From Rothia nasimurium (lineage in GTDB: Bacteria; Actinomycetota; Actinomycetes; Actinomycetales; Micrococcaceae): a DNA stretch of 64,000 bases. Where the stretch lies: the NCBI RefSeq assembly GCF_928392795.1, contig NZ_CAKMTJ010000001.1, forward strand, positions 310,001-374,000, written 5' to 3'. Position numbers and translations under genes: made by a program. Positions 28,592 through 37,224 of the stretch are shown here, one piece after another (position 1 is the stretch's first letter; the number at the start of each line of letters is the position of its first letter). Under the pieces are notes generated by a model. That model searched no databases. It saw only the letters and a list, made by a program, of their open reading frames with translations, and had not been told where the DNA came from.

Positions 28592-29473
28592 ATGGCAGCG
28601 CACCTTACACTCATTGAACAGATGAAGGCTCTTCCCGTGGTCACGGCGGTGATGGAGCAAGCCGGTTTGAACATTCCCCGCGACCGCTGGGACGTTAGAA
28701 CCACCGGCTCTGCCCACATTATCGTGAACATGGGGGCGGAGCTGAGTGTGCGTATCGCCAAAACCCAGCAGACCGGGCACCTGGTAGCCCGCCGCACCGA
28801 GATCCTGCGGCGGCTACCCCAGGACCTTCCCTTTGCGGTATCCCGGCCCATCACCCGGGTTATTACCCGTAACGGTTTTACCGCTGTAGGGCTAACCTGG
28901 ATCAAGGGTGAACCCCGCCTACAGGGGGCGGCCCCGCCCAAACAGCTGGCCAATCTGGTTAGGGCCATTCACTCTGTTGACTACAGCGGCTACGGGCCCT
29001 ACCTCGATATGGTGCACGAGCACTGGGGCGGGCGCGATAACTGGGAGGTGCTCCTACGCGAGCAGGTGGTGCCCCAGCTCCTGACCGGTGCCCAGAAGGT
29101 AGCCCACGCCGCTATCGACCGGGTTCTAGAACTTGAACCCGCCCCACCTGTGCTGATCCACGGTGATCTAGCCGGCCACAATATTCTCTGGAACGGCGAC
29201 AAACTGGCCGGTGTTATCGACTGGGATCACGCCTCTGTAGGGGATGCAGCCGTTGACCATGCCGCCCTGGGTAACTTCTACGGCTGGGATTCCCTCTCTA
29301 AAGCGCTCGATGAAACCCAGCTGGAACGCGCCAAAATAGTGGCCCGCCTGCTACCGCTGCAGTCCCTGGCCTACACCATGCGCAACGGCATGGGCGGAGC
29401 TATCCAACGCCTGGCCGTGGAACGCGCTGACGAATGGTACCTGGACCACCGCACAGAGGTGCTTGCAGCTTAG
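28592..29473 (+). CDS. APH-family phosphotransferase
   Basis: 293 residues with the aminoglycoside phosphotransferase/choline kinase fold. The catalytic loop reads LIHGDLAGHNILWN (HGDxxxxN) and the metal-binding motif is VIDWDHASVGDAAVD near residue 210. The N-lobe has SAHIIVNMGAELSVRIAKTQ, with the ATP-lysine at VRIAK. Many chromosomal members act on sugars, amino alcohols or macrolides; nothing here points to resistance. It stands 21 bases after rdgB and may be the last gene of that operon. Confidence 0.8.
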   Translation: MAAHLTLIEQMKALPVVTAVMEQAGLNIPRDRWDVRTTGSAHIIVNMGAELSVRIAKTQQTGHLVARRTEILRRLPQDLPFAVSRPITRVITRNGFTAVGLTWIKGEPRLQGAAPPKQLANLVRAIHSVDYSGYGPYLDMVHEHWGGRDNWEVLLREQVVPQLLTGAQKVAHAAIDRVLELEPAPPVLIHGDLAGHNILWNGDKLAGVIDWDHASVGDAAVDHAALGNFYGWDSLSKALDETQLERAKIVARLLPLQSLAYTMRNGMGGAIQRLAVERADEWYLDHRTEVLAA

Positions 29474-29480
29474 GAACCCT

Positions 29481-29601
29481 AGCGAAAGAAGGGCAGGCAG
29501 GCTCACGCTCACTGCCGACCCTCTCGCTGGTTCGCTAGCGCTCACAAGCGATTCACGCCAGCCCCGCAGCCAGCAGTTTCGCTGCGAGCCTGCCTGCCCT
29601 T
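29481..29601. repeat. Structured intergenic repeat element, copy 1
   Basis: Fills the gap between two converging genes. Its ends form a perfect 16-bp inverted repeat (29489-29504 with 29586-29601). Inside are AGCGAAAG at the left end and a 21-base segment (29502-29522) that recurs at 59630-59650 with one difference. It may act as a bidirectional terminator; its recurrence suggests a dispersed REP-like element. Confidence 0.7.
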
Positions 29602-29603
29602 AC

Positions 29604-30749
29604 CTACACCCCAAGCTGCTTGAACCAGGCTACCTCAACCAGGTTCAGGGCTTCTGCGGCGTCGGTAGCAGGGGCGAGGTCTGCCGGGAAAGTATCGTCG
29701 CCCCAGAGCGCCCCGAGCAGGGAGCCGACCAGAGCCCCGATTGAATCTGAATCGCCGGTGACAGCAATTGCCGCCCCCAGGGCCTCCCTCACTGCCTGCT
29801 GCTGGCTCAGCTTCTCCGCAGCGACATCCGCCTCTGCCCGCAGGACTAGGAAGAGGGCGTAGCCGAGCACATCGGGGGCTACCAGGAGTTTGCCGAAGTG
29901 GGGGCGGGCGTCCGCCACCTGCGCCTCGTGCTGAGCCAGGCGGACGGCGGTGCCCAGCGCCGTGCGGGTGAGTGCGGCATCGCCGGGTAGGGCCTGGCTT
30001 TTTTCCACCGTACCTAGCCAGTTCAGCACCTGCTGGGTGCATGCTTCAAGCACACCGGGGCGGGGAGCCTGCGCGGCGCCCTGGCTGGCGCTACCCAGCA
30101 GATAGCGAATGAGCAGGGCGTAGGCGCTCGCAGAGATGATGGCCTCGGGGTGACCGTGGGTGAGGGCCGCGGCGTGGGCGGATAGCTTGATGACGGTAGC
30201 GTCATCGGCCACCGGCAGGTAACCGAAGGGGGCAGAGCGCATGAGCGCCCCGGTGCCCAGGGCCTGCGGGTTGATGTTTTTAGAGATAAACTGCATTTCC
30301 CCCGTGGCAAGGGCTGCCAGGGTTGCCTTGCCCGGGCCGCGCTGCTGGTGCATCACCTGAAGCGCATTGAGGGGGCGGGGAAGGGAATAGGGGGCGGTCT
30401 CGGGTGCCGGGTGGCCGGTGCCGGTGTACCAGCGCAGGTAGGCTAGCCAGATACAGGCCAGCTCATCGGCTGCCTGGCCCTCGTTGTTCCATTCCAGCAC
30501 CTCGGTGAGCCCGTCGAGGGTTGCCAGGGTGAGCTGGGTGTCGTCTGAAACGAGCAGGGGTTCCTGAGCGATAGCCGCGATAAGGTCGGCTCCTGTACGC
30601 CCGCCCCAGTGCTCAGCAATCTGTTCTACGGTGCTGGTCTCTAGGGGGTAGCCCAGGGCATCCCCCAGGGCGGTACCCAGCAGGGAGCCGCGTAAGGCCG
30701 ACCGGTAGGCGGGGGAGAGGGCATCGGGGGCAGGAAAAACAGAAGTCAT
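29604..30749 (-). CDS. ADP-ribosylglycohydrolase family protein (DraG/ARH)
   Basis: 381 residues from ATG 30749 (MTSVFPAPDALSPAYRSALRGSLLG); the frame runs far upstream, but that stretch lies antisense to sbcD and has no family similarity. The dinuclear Mg site residues are visible: GTALGDALGYPLE near residue 27, LVSDDTQLTLATLDG near 80 and TGDSDSIGALVG near 345. Enzymes of this family remove ADP-ribose from proteins or other acceptors. No ADP-ribosyltransferase gene lies in the window. A TAGAAT box seven bases upstream predicts a leaderless mRNA. The gene diverges from sbcD with 48 bases between starts. Confidence 0.88.
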   Translation of the reverse strand: MTSVFPAPDALSPAYRSALRGSLLGTALGDALGYPLETSTVEQIAEHWGGRTGADLIAAIAQEPLLVSDDTQLTLATLDGLTEVLEWNNEGQAADELACIWLAYLRWYTGTGHPAPETAPYSLPRPLNALQVMHQQRGPGKATLAALATGEMQFISKNINPQALGTGALMRSAPFGYLPVADDATVIKLSAHAAALTHGHPEAIISASAYALLIRYLLGSASQGAAQAPRPGVLEACTQQVLNWLGTVEKSQALPGDAALTRTALGTAVRLAQHEAQVADARPHFGKLLVAPDVLGYALFLVLRAEADVAAEKLSQQQAVREALGAAIAVTGDSDSIGALVGSLLGALWGDDTFPADLAPATDAAEALNLVEVAWFKQLGV

Positions 30750-30756
30750 GCTCCCT

Positions 30757-30762
30757 ATTCTA
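30757..30762 (-). promoter_or_regulatory. -10 box of the ADP-ribosylglycohydrolase gene
   Basis: TAGAAT on the minus strand, seven bases before the ATG at 30749. Confidence 0.55.
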
Positions 30763-30785
30763 AAGCGGGGTAAGAGCGGGACCAC

Positions 30786-30791
30786 TAAACT
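30786..30791 (+). promoter_or_regulatory. -10 box of sbcD (predicted leaderless)
   Basis: TAAACT six bases before ATG 30798. The two divergent -10 boxes are only 23 bases apart, so their -35 regions overlap and polymerase binding is likely mutually exclusive. Confidence 0.55.
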
Positions 30792-30797
30792 GGTGGT

Positions 30798-31943
30798 ATG
30801 CGTATCTTGCACACCTCTGACTGGCACCTGGGCCGCACCTTTCACGGTACCTCCCTGCACTCCTATGCCGAGCAGCTGCTCGATGAGCTGGTGAACCTGG
30901 TTCAGGAACAGGGCATCGACGTGGTGCTGATCAGCGGTGACGTCTATGATCAGGCCCAGCCCCGCACCGAGACCGTGCAGCTTTTTGACCGTACCCTGAC
31001 CCGCCTGGTGCAGGCCGGGGCGCAGGTGGTAGCAACTAGTGGTAATCATGACTCGGCTATTCGCCTGGGCTTTGGCTCTTCTTTGCTGAGTGTTGCGGGC
31101 GTGCACCTGGTGACCTCGCAAACCCAGGTGGGCCAGCCCGTCCTGCTGGCTGCCGGGGGCGTTGAGGTGGCCTTTTACGGCATACCCTACCTAGAGCCGC
31201 GCCCGATTGCTGCCCGCTGGGGTACCGAGGCCAGCCACGCGAGCGTGCTGGCTGAAGCCATGAGGAGGGTGGAAGAGGACGCCGCCACCCGCCAGGTTGC
31301 CGCCACGGTGGTTCTTGCCCACTGCTTTGCCACGGGTTCAGAGCCTTCAGAGTCAGAACGCGATATCTCGGTGGGCGGGGTACAGCAGGTGCCGGTGAGC
31401 ACTTTTGCCGCTGCCAGCTATACAGCCCTGGGGCATCTGCACGGGCGGCAGAAGGTCACCGATACCGTCAGGTATTCCGGCTCTCTGTTGGCCTATTCTT
31501 TCAGCGAGCAAAACCACCGTAAGGGGGCCTGGATCATCGATGTAGCCCCTGACGGCGCTATTGAGGTGAACGAACATACCTGGCAGACCCACCTTGTGCT
31601 CAAAACCCTCAAAGGCACTCTCGACGAGGTGCTTGCCGAAAGCACCGTGGCGGCCTACGGCCGGGCTTTTGTCAGTATTACCCTGACCGACGCTGAGCGC
31701 CCAGCCGCTGCCCTCGATAGGCTCAAAGCCCACTACGAGCATGTCCAGGAACTTTTCTTCGCTCCCGAAGGCGCTGAGAGAAGCCAAGAGCACAGCTACC
31801 GCCGCACCCGCGAGAGTCAGAGCGTTCAGGCTATCTGCGAGTCCTTCTACGAGCATGTGCGCGGTCGTGCCCTCAACGAGGCTGAAGCCACCTATCTCAC
31901 CGACGTCCTAGACCAGGCCCGTACCAGGGGAGCGAGCGACTAA
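30798..31943 (+). CDS. sbcD: DNA repair exonuclease subunit SbcD
   Basis: 381 residues, full length. The Mre11-type phosphoesterase motifs are in order: HTSDWHLGRTFHG (I), ISGDVYDQAQPRTE (II), TSGNHDSA (III), VVLAHCFA (IV) and ALGHLHGRQ (V). With SbcC it forms the Mre11-Rad50-like nuclease that opens hairpins and processes blocked double-strand ends. The next gene starts on the base after its stop codon. Confidence 0.96.
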   Translation: MRILHTSDWHLGRTFHGTSLHSYAEQLLDELVNLVQEQGIDVVLISGDVYDQAQPRTETVQLFDRTLTRLVQAGAQVVATSGNHDSAIRLGFGSSLLSVAGVHLVTSQTQVGQPVLLAAGGVEVAFYGIPYLEPRPIAARWGTEASHASVLAEAMRRVEEDAATRQVAATVVLAHCFATGSEPSESERDISVGGVQQVPVSTFAAASYTALGHLHGRQKVTDTVRYSGSLLAYSFSEQNHRKGAWIIDVAPDGAIEVNEHTWQTHLVLKTLKGTLDEVLAESTVAAYGRAFVSITLTDAERPAAALDRLKAHYEHVQELFFAPEGAERSQEHSYRRTRESQSVQAICESFYEHVRGRALNEAEATYLTDVLDQARTRGASD

Positions 31944-34900
31944 ATGCGAATTCACCGACTAGAACTGACCGCCTACGGCCCCTTCCCGGGCACCGTCACC
32001 ATCGACTTTGACGATCTCAACCGAGAGGGCATCTTCCTGCTCAACGGCCCTACCGGCTCGGGCAAGTCATCTATCCTCGATGCCATCTGCTACGCCCTCT
32101 ACGGCTCCACCTCATCGGGGCGCACCGACCTGAAATCCCGTTTCGCTGACCCCCATGTGCAGCCCCGGGTGCTGCTGGACTGCACCATCGGCACCGACCG
32201 CTACCGGATCGACCGTAGCCCGGCCTATGAGCGCCCCAAGAAACGCGGTGAGGGTACAATCACTGAGCAGGCTAAAACCCTGATTGAGAAGTTTGATACC
32301 GCCACCGGCAGCTGGGAACCGGACCCGGCCATCACCCGCCACAAGGACGCCGGCGATTTCATGCTCTCTGTGCTGGGCCTCAACGCCCAACAGTTTAACC
32401 AGGTCATGCTGCTACCCCAGGGGCAGTTCCAGCGTTTCCTGGTTGCTACCTCCGGGGAGCGGGAGCAGCTGCTCAAGCAACTCTTCGGCACCGAGGACTT
32501 CGAGAAGGTACAGGACCTGCTCCACCGATACGCTAAGGACGCCGCCGCGGCAGCCCAGGCTGCCCAGCAGGATTTGCGGGTGCTAGAGCAGCGGGCAGAA
32601 CGTGCCGAGCAGGCAGCCCGGGCCGACCAGGCACAACGGGCCCTGGGGCAAGAGGTAAACGAAGATACCGAAAGCTCTTCCGCTTCTGAAGACTCCGCGC
32701 CCGCCCCTGTAGTGGACCTTCCCGACCACCTGCGCCAGGTCCTCAGCCAGCTAGCAGACCTCATTCAGAGTCTAGAAGAGCGGCGGGATAAAACCGCCCA
32801 TGACCTCGAAACACTGGCAAACGAGCACACCGAAACCGCCCAGCTGCAAAAAGACTGGGAGACCTTCCTCAAGCTCGCCCAGGAACAGGAAACCCTGGCA
32901 AATGAAGAGAGCCAGATAGCTGCCAGCCGCACCCGCCTCGAAGAGCACAGGGTAGCTGCTGAGATTCTGCCTCGGGTAACAGCGGCTGAACAGGCAGCAA
33001 CCGCCTATCAGCAGGCAGTAGAGCGGGCAGAAACCCACCTGGGCAGCACCCGTACGCTCCTGGCGTCCGCCCGGGAAAACCTCACCGAAACCGCCCTCGA
33101 ATACGACCTACTCACGCAAGCCCAGGCCGCACTCGAAACCACCCTCACCGACGCGGCCAGTCAGCAGCTGAGCGAACTCGCCAGCGCCCACATTGACCAG
33201 CTCACCCGCTACCAGCAGGCAGAAAAAGACATCGCCAACCTGGCCGCTCAGGCACAGGCCAGTACCAGCACCCTCCAGGGTCTGATCGTCCGCCGCACCC
33301 AGCTCACCCAGGCCCTGGCAGAAGCCCAGCAGAGCCTCACCCAGCAGCGCCAGGACTACGAGAAAACCGAGCAGGCTACCGCCCGCGAAGAAGCCGCCCG
33401 CGCCCTGCTGGCCCAGGCCCGCGACCGGGTCACCGCCGCCGACCGCATGACCCAGGCCCGCACCAGTCTAGAAGCCGCCCAGCGGGCCTCCCAAGTAGCC
33501 GAAGAAAGCCGACGAAAGGCGTCCGCCCAGGCCGAAACCCTACAGCGCCAGCGCTTTGACTCAGCCGCCCAAATCTTGGCCGAAGCCCTCACCGACGGCC
33601 AACCCTGTAGCGTCTGCGGCTCCACAGACCACCCCGCCCCCGCCAGCTACGACCAGAACACCCCACCCGTCACCGAAGAAGCCCTCACCCGCGCCAAGCA
33701 CCAGCGCGACGCGGCAGAAGCAAAAGCCCAGCAGGCGCTCGCCGCCCTGAGCGCAGCCCAGAGCACCCTCGACCAGTTGGTAGAGCAGGGCACCCCCGAA
33801 CCCGAAGAAGCCCGGGCAGCCCTGACCTCTGCCCAGGAGAACCTCAACCAGGCCCAGGCTGAGGTAGCCCACCGCAAGGCCCTGGCTCAGCGCATCGCAA
33901 CCGCCGAAGAAACCCTTGAGACCAGCCGGGCAGACCTGGCCGAAGCCGAACGCCAGCACACGAGCGAAGAAGCCAAACTGCAGCAGCTCATCGGCCAGCG
34001 AGAAAGTCTTGAAGCCGAGCTGGCCCCCCACCGACAGGGCCCAGGCCTAGCCGACCGTATCGCCACCCTCAACCGGCTGACCAGGCAGCTGCCCACCCTG
34101 CTCGCCGCCTACGCCGATCGGGAGCGGCAGGCCCAAGCCCAGGCGTCCGCCCAGGAAGAACTGAACAAGGCCCTACAAGAAGCCCAGTTCAAGGACGCCC
34201 AGCAGGTAAAAACCCAGCTACTCACCAAGGCCCAGGTCGGCCAGCTAGAGCAACAGATCACCACCCACCGCGACCGCACCCTGGCAGTCACAGCCCAGCT
34301 CACTAGCCCCGCTCTGGCAGCTATCGCCCAGCTCCAGGCGGACGGCGGCCAACCCCCTGCCCCCGAACAGCTAGCCCAGCTCAAGGCAGCTATCGCCCAG
34401 CTCAGCGCCCAGCGCGATAGCTTCATTAGCCATACCACCCGCCTGACAGGTGCCCGCGAGGAGCTGCACGAGGTGCTGAGCCTACTCGAAGCAACCCTAG
34501 AAAAGAGCCGCCTGCTACTCGAAGACGCCCACCTCAAACATGAACTCGCAGCGACCGCCACAGCGGCCCCCGGCAGCGATAACCGCCTGCACATGACGCT
34601 GACGTCCTACGTGCTGGCCTACCAGCTCGCCGAGGTCGCCGAGGCAGCCAGCGAGCACCTCGAAAAAATGACCCACGGCCGCTACCGTCTGGAACACACC
34701 GACCGGGCAGAGGGACGCAACAAGAAATCCGGCCTGGCCATCGATATCTTTGATGCCTGGCACAACGCCAGCCGCCGCCCCGAAAGCCTCTCGGGCGGTG
34801 AAACCTTCATGGCATCCCTGGCCCTGGCACTGGGTCTTGCCGACGTCGTGCAGCAGGCCAACGGCGGTATCGACATCGACACCCTCTTCGTTGACGAAGG

Positions 34901-35087
34901 CTTTGGCTCTCTCGATGATGAGACCCTCGAAGAGGTTATGACCACCATCGACTCCCTGCGTGAGCGCGGGCGGGTCATCGGCCTTATCTCGCATGTGGCC
35001 GAGATGAAGAACCGCATTAACAAGCACATCGTCCTTACAAGCTCGCCCCAGGGGTCCTCCCTGGTCGCAGATGCAGGAGCAGCGTGA
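31944..35087 (+). CDS. sbcC: DNA repair ATPase subunit SbcC
   Basis: 1047 residues. Walker A NGPTGSGKSSILDAI at residues 34-48, Q-loop region QVMLLPQGQFQRFL near 150, two long Ala/Gln/Glu-rich coiled coils (~190-545 and ~590-860), a zinc hook Cys555-SV-Cys558 at their midpoint, signature LSGGETFMASLALALG and Walker B DTLFVDEGFGSLDD near 985. It is the SMC-like partner of SbcD. Three copies of the motif GGCGTCCGC lie in the coiled-coil part, each coding Ala-Ser-Ala. Confidence 0.96.
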   Translation: MRIHRLELTAYGPFPGTVTIDFDDLNREGIFLLNGPTGSGKSSILDAICYALYGSTSSGRTDLKSRFADPHVQPRVLLDCTIGTDRYRIDRSPAYERPKKRGEGTITEQAKTLIEKFDTATGSWEPDPAITRHKDAGDFMLSVLGLNAQQFNQVMLLPQGQFQRFLVATSGEREQLLKQLFGTEDFEKVQDLLHRYAKDAAAAAQAAQQDLRVLEQRAERAEQAARADQAQRALGQEVNEDTESSSASEDSAPAPVVDLPDHLRQVLSQLADLIQSLEERRDKTAHDLETLANEHTETAQLQKDWETFLKLAQEQETLANEESQIAASRTRLEEHRVAAEILPRVTAAEQAATAYQQAVERAETHLGSTRTLLASARENLTETALEYDLLTQAQAALETTLTDAASQQLSELASAHIDQLTRYQQAEKDIANLAAQAQASTSTLQGLIVRRTQLTQALAEAQQSLTQQRQDYEKTEQATAREEAARALLAQARDRVTAADRMTQARTSLEAAQRASQVAEESRRKASAQAETLQRQRFDSAAQILAEALTDGQPCSVCGSTDHPAPASYDQNTPPVTEEALTRAKHQRDAAEAKAQQALAALSAAQSTLDQLVEQGTPEPEEARAALTSAQENLNQAQAEVAHRKALAQRIATAEETLETSRADLAEAERQHTSEEAKLQQLIGQRESLEAELAPHRQGPGLADRIATLNRLTRQLPTLLAAYADRERQAQAQASAQEELNKALQEAQFKDAQQVKTQLLTKAQVGQLEQQITTHRDRTLAVTAQLTSPALAAIAQLQADGGQPPAPEQLAQLKAAIAQLSAQRDSFISHTTRLTGAREELHEVLSLLEATLEKSRLLLEDAHLKHELAATATAAPGSDNRLHMTLTSYVLAYQLAEVAEAASEHLEKMTHGRYRLEHTDRAEGRNKKSGLAIDIFDAWHNASRRPESLSGGETFMASLALALGLADVVQQANGGIDIDTLFVDEGFGSLDDETLEEVMTTIDSLRERGRVIGLISHVAEMKNRINKHIVLTSSPQGSSLVADAGAA

Positions 35088-36472
35088 GCCCCCACCGTAA
35101 CCCCAAGAATCGCAGCTCTTCTCCCCGCACGGGGCTGGGCTACCGGCGCGACCGCCAGCGGCCCAGTAGCCCTGACCTGCGGAATAACCTGCGGGAGAGC
35201 GTCACTCGCCTGCGTGTTTCAACCGAGTACGCCCGCACCCGTATTCGCGATCTGCTGCTGGCCCACGGCTGGCGCTTCCTCTTCTTCTCCCTGCTCATGC
35301 GCCTGCCCGCGGCTATGGTGATGCTGGCGGTGATGATGATGCTGGCTGTGCAGAACAATGAGGCCACTCTCGGCGGGTACGCCGCCGGTACGGTGGGGTT
35401 GAGCGCGGCTCTCATGGTGCCGGTCTATCGGTCTATCTCTGAGCGCTGGGGCCAGCGAAGAATCTTCTTCGCTGTTACCGTGCTCAATATTCTGGCCCTG
35501 ATGTGGCTGATGCTGGAATCCCTGCGCTTTGCTGAGACCAGTAGCGGGTCTATCGGCCGCTTCCTCGCAGCCTGCGCGGTGACGGGCGTGACCACCGTGC
35601 CGCTGGGGGCGGTGATGCGAAGCTACTGGAGCGCCGAGTACCTCACCACCAAGGACCGCCGTAAGCTCAACGCGTCCATTTCGCTTGAAACCATGTTCGA
35701 CGTCATCGCCCTACCCGCCGGGGCCGTGATTGCCGGTATCACCACGGTCTTTTTGACGGCCCAGTCAGCCCTCTTCGCGGTGATTGTGCTCGATGTTCTG
35801 GGCCTGCTTATGCTGCTGTGGCGCCCGGAAAACCTACCGGTTGAGACCCGTGACGTCAGCGGGGGCAACCGCCGCAAGCCCCTGCGGGGTGTAAGCCGCT
35901 CCCTGCTCTGGATACCCCAGCTAGGCACCATCTGCTTGGGCCTATCCCTGGGCGCGACCCAGGCAGCTATCGTGGCCTACGCCATTTCAACCGACCAGAT
36001 AGGCGTCACCGGCTTCCTGATCGCCCTACTCGGTCTGTGCGCGGTTATCTCTGCCCTGTTTGTGCTCTTTGAACGTCTGCCCATGTTCGGGTGGGGGGCC
36101 TGGCTGGTGAGCGGGGTATGCCTGACCCTCACCGCCATGACCCTGTCTTTGCCCACCTCAGCTATGGGTATGGTGATTCCTCTGATTAGCGTGGGTCTTG
36201 CCTACGGTATTTGCCTGGTCACCATGGACTCGGTGGCCACCAGCCTCTCGGTGCGTAAGAACCTGGATCTGGCTCTTTCTACCCTGCAGGCCTGTTCCCT
36301 GGGCGGTATCGCGGTGGGGTGCGTGTGGGCAGCCGATTTGAGCGGCTCCTACAGCTACCAGGTGGCCCTGATTATTCCTCTCATCGCCGCTGCGATCTAC
36401 TTCTGCCTGGGACATCTCTACGGGTTCTTGTGGCGTCGCACCTACGAGGAGCGCCTGGCCCTGCTGCCCTAG
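35084..36472 (+). CDS. MFS-like membrane transporter
   Basis: 462 residues. GTG start overlaps the sbcC stop by four bases (GTGA). About 60 basic N-terminal residues precede some 12 helices with MFS-like spacing; the helix 2-3 loop reads YRSISERWGQRRIFF, a version of the MFS GxxxDRxGRR motif. No drug-class motif is evident. Although translationally coupled to sbcC, a transport role in DNA repair is not implied. Substrate unknown. Confidence 0.78.
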   Translation: MSPHRNPKNRSSSPRTGLGYRRDRQRPSSPDLRNNLRESVTRLRVSTEYARTRIRDLLLAHGWRFLFFSLLMRLPAAMVMLAVMMMLAVQNNEATLGGYAAGTVGLSAALMVPVYRSISERWGQRRIFFAVTVLNILALMWLMLESLRFAETSSGSIGRFLAACAVTGVTTVPLGAVMRSYWSAEYLTTKDRRKLNASISLETMFDVIALPAGAVIAGITTVFLTAQSALFAVIVLDVLGLLMLLWRPENLPVETRDVSGGNRRKPLRGVSRSLLWIPQLGTICLGLSLGATQAAIVAYAISTDQIGVTGFLIALLGLCAVISALFVLFERLPMFGWGAWLVSGVCLTLTAMTLSLPTSAMGMVIPLISVGLAYGICLVTMDSVATSLSVRKNLDLALSTLQACSLGGIAVGCVWAADLSGSYSYQVALIIPLIAAAIYFCLGHLYGFLWRRTYEERLALLP

Positions 36473-36496
36473 CGCGTCCTCTCATCACTCCAAGCA

Positions 36497-36534
36497 CAAG
36501 GGGCCCTACCGTCAGCTGACGGTAGGGCCCCTTG
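36497..36534. terminator. Bidirectional terminator, 38-base perfect palindrome
   Basis: Left half CAAGGGGCCCTACCGTCAG (36497-36515) is the exact reverse complement of the right half (36516-36534). It lies between the converging MFS-like and MBL genes. Confidence 0.85.
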
Positions 36535-36565
36535 GTATAGGTTGAGGGAGCGGACGCCCTCGCGG

Positions 36566-37213
36566 CTAGTGGCCGCGCTTAATCCAGTTCTCGAGTTCGG
36601 GGGCTTCTAGGCCGATGCCGGTGGAGTCCCCGTGGCCGGTGAGCACAGCGGTGGATTCGGGCAGGGTCAAGAGCTTGGTTGAGATTGACTCGATGATGGT
36701 CTCGAAGCTGGAGAAAGAGCGGCCGGTGGCGCCGGGCCCTCCATTGAAGAGGGTATCGCCCGAGAAGAGCACGCCCTCTGAGTTCTCCCAGGAGAGGGTG
36801 GGGGCGTAGAAGCAGACGGAGCCGGGGGAGTGGCCCGGGGTTGCCAGGACGTTCAGCTCGGTGGAGCCGATGGTAATGGTATCGCCCTCTGCCAGGTCTT
36901 GGTCGAAGTCCCAGGAGGGGTAGACCATCTCCCAGAGCGGACGGTCTGCCGGGTTGAGGTAGACCGGGGCCTCGAAGCGGTCGGCGGCTTCCTTGGCTGA
37001 GCGGATGTGGTCGTCGTGGGCGTGGGTCAGCAGGATTTTCTCGACGGTGCGCCCTGCAACCTTGGCTGAAATCTTATCGACGTCGTGGGCGGGGTCGATG
37101 ATGACCACGGAAGTGTCGTTGCCGATAATCCAGACGTTGTTATCGACGTCCCATGTGCCCCCGTCCAGGGAGAAGGTGCCGGAGGTGACAACTCGTTCAA
37201 TGCGTTCTGTCAT
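36566..37213 (-). CDS. MBL-fold hydrolase associated with mycothiol-dependent formaldehyde oxidation
   Basis: 215 residues; ATG 37213 behind TAGGAG. Glyoxalase II-like ligands: LLTHAHDDHIRSAKEA (HxHxDH), ATPGHSPGSVCFY, LFSGDTLFNGG and VLTGHGDSTGIG. It lies 11 bases after the mscR gene and is surely co-transcribed. The same pair occurs in M. tuberculosis (Rv2259-Rv2260). A likely role is hydrolysis of the S-formylmycothiol produced by MscR; this step is inferred from context and fold. Confidence 0.88.
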   Translation of the reverse strand: MTERIERVVTSGTFSLDGGTWDVDNNVWIIGNDTSVVIIDPAHDVDKISAKVAGRTVEKILLTHAHDDHIRSAKEAADRFEAPVYLNPADRPLWEMVYPSWDFDQDLAEGDTITIGSTELNVLATPGHSPGSVCFYAPTLSWENSEGVLFSGDTLFNGGPGATGRSFSSFETIIESISTKLLTLPESTAVLTGHGDSTGIGLEAPELENWIKRGH

Positions 37214-37224
37214 GGTGATAACTC

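Noticed and set aside
28592..29473. Aminoglycoside resistance gene
   Set aside because: Only the general APH fold is visible; no resistance-class signature or mobile context supports it.
30750..31121. N-terminal extension of the ADP-ribosylglycohydrolase frame
   Set aside because: Antisense to sbcD, unlike the family, and upstream of a clear -10 box and ATG at 30749.
35084..36472. Third subunit of the SbcCD complex
   Set aside because: The four-base overlap is suggestive, but the protein is a 12-helix MFS-like transporter with no nuclease or DNA-binding feature.
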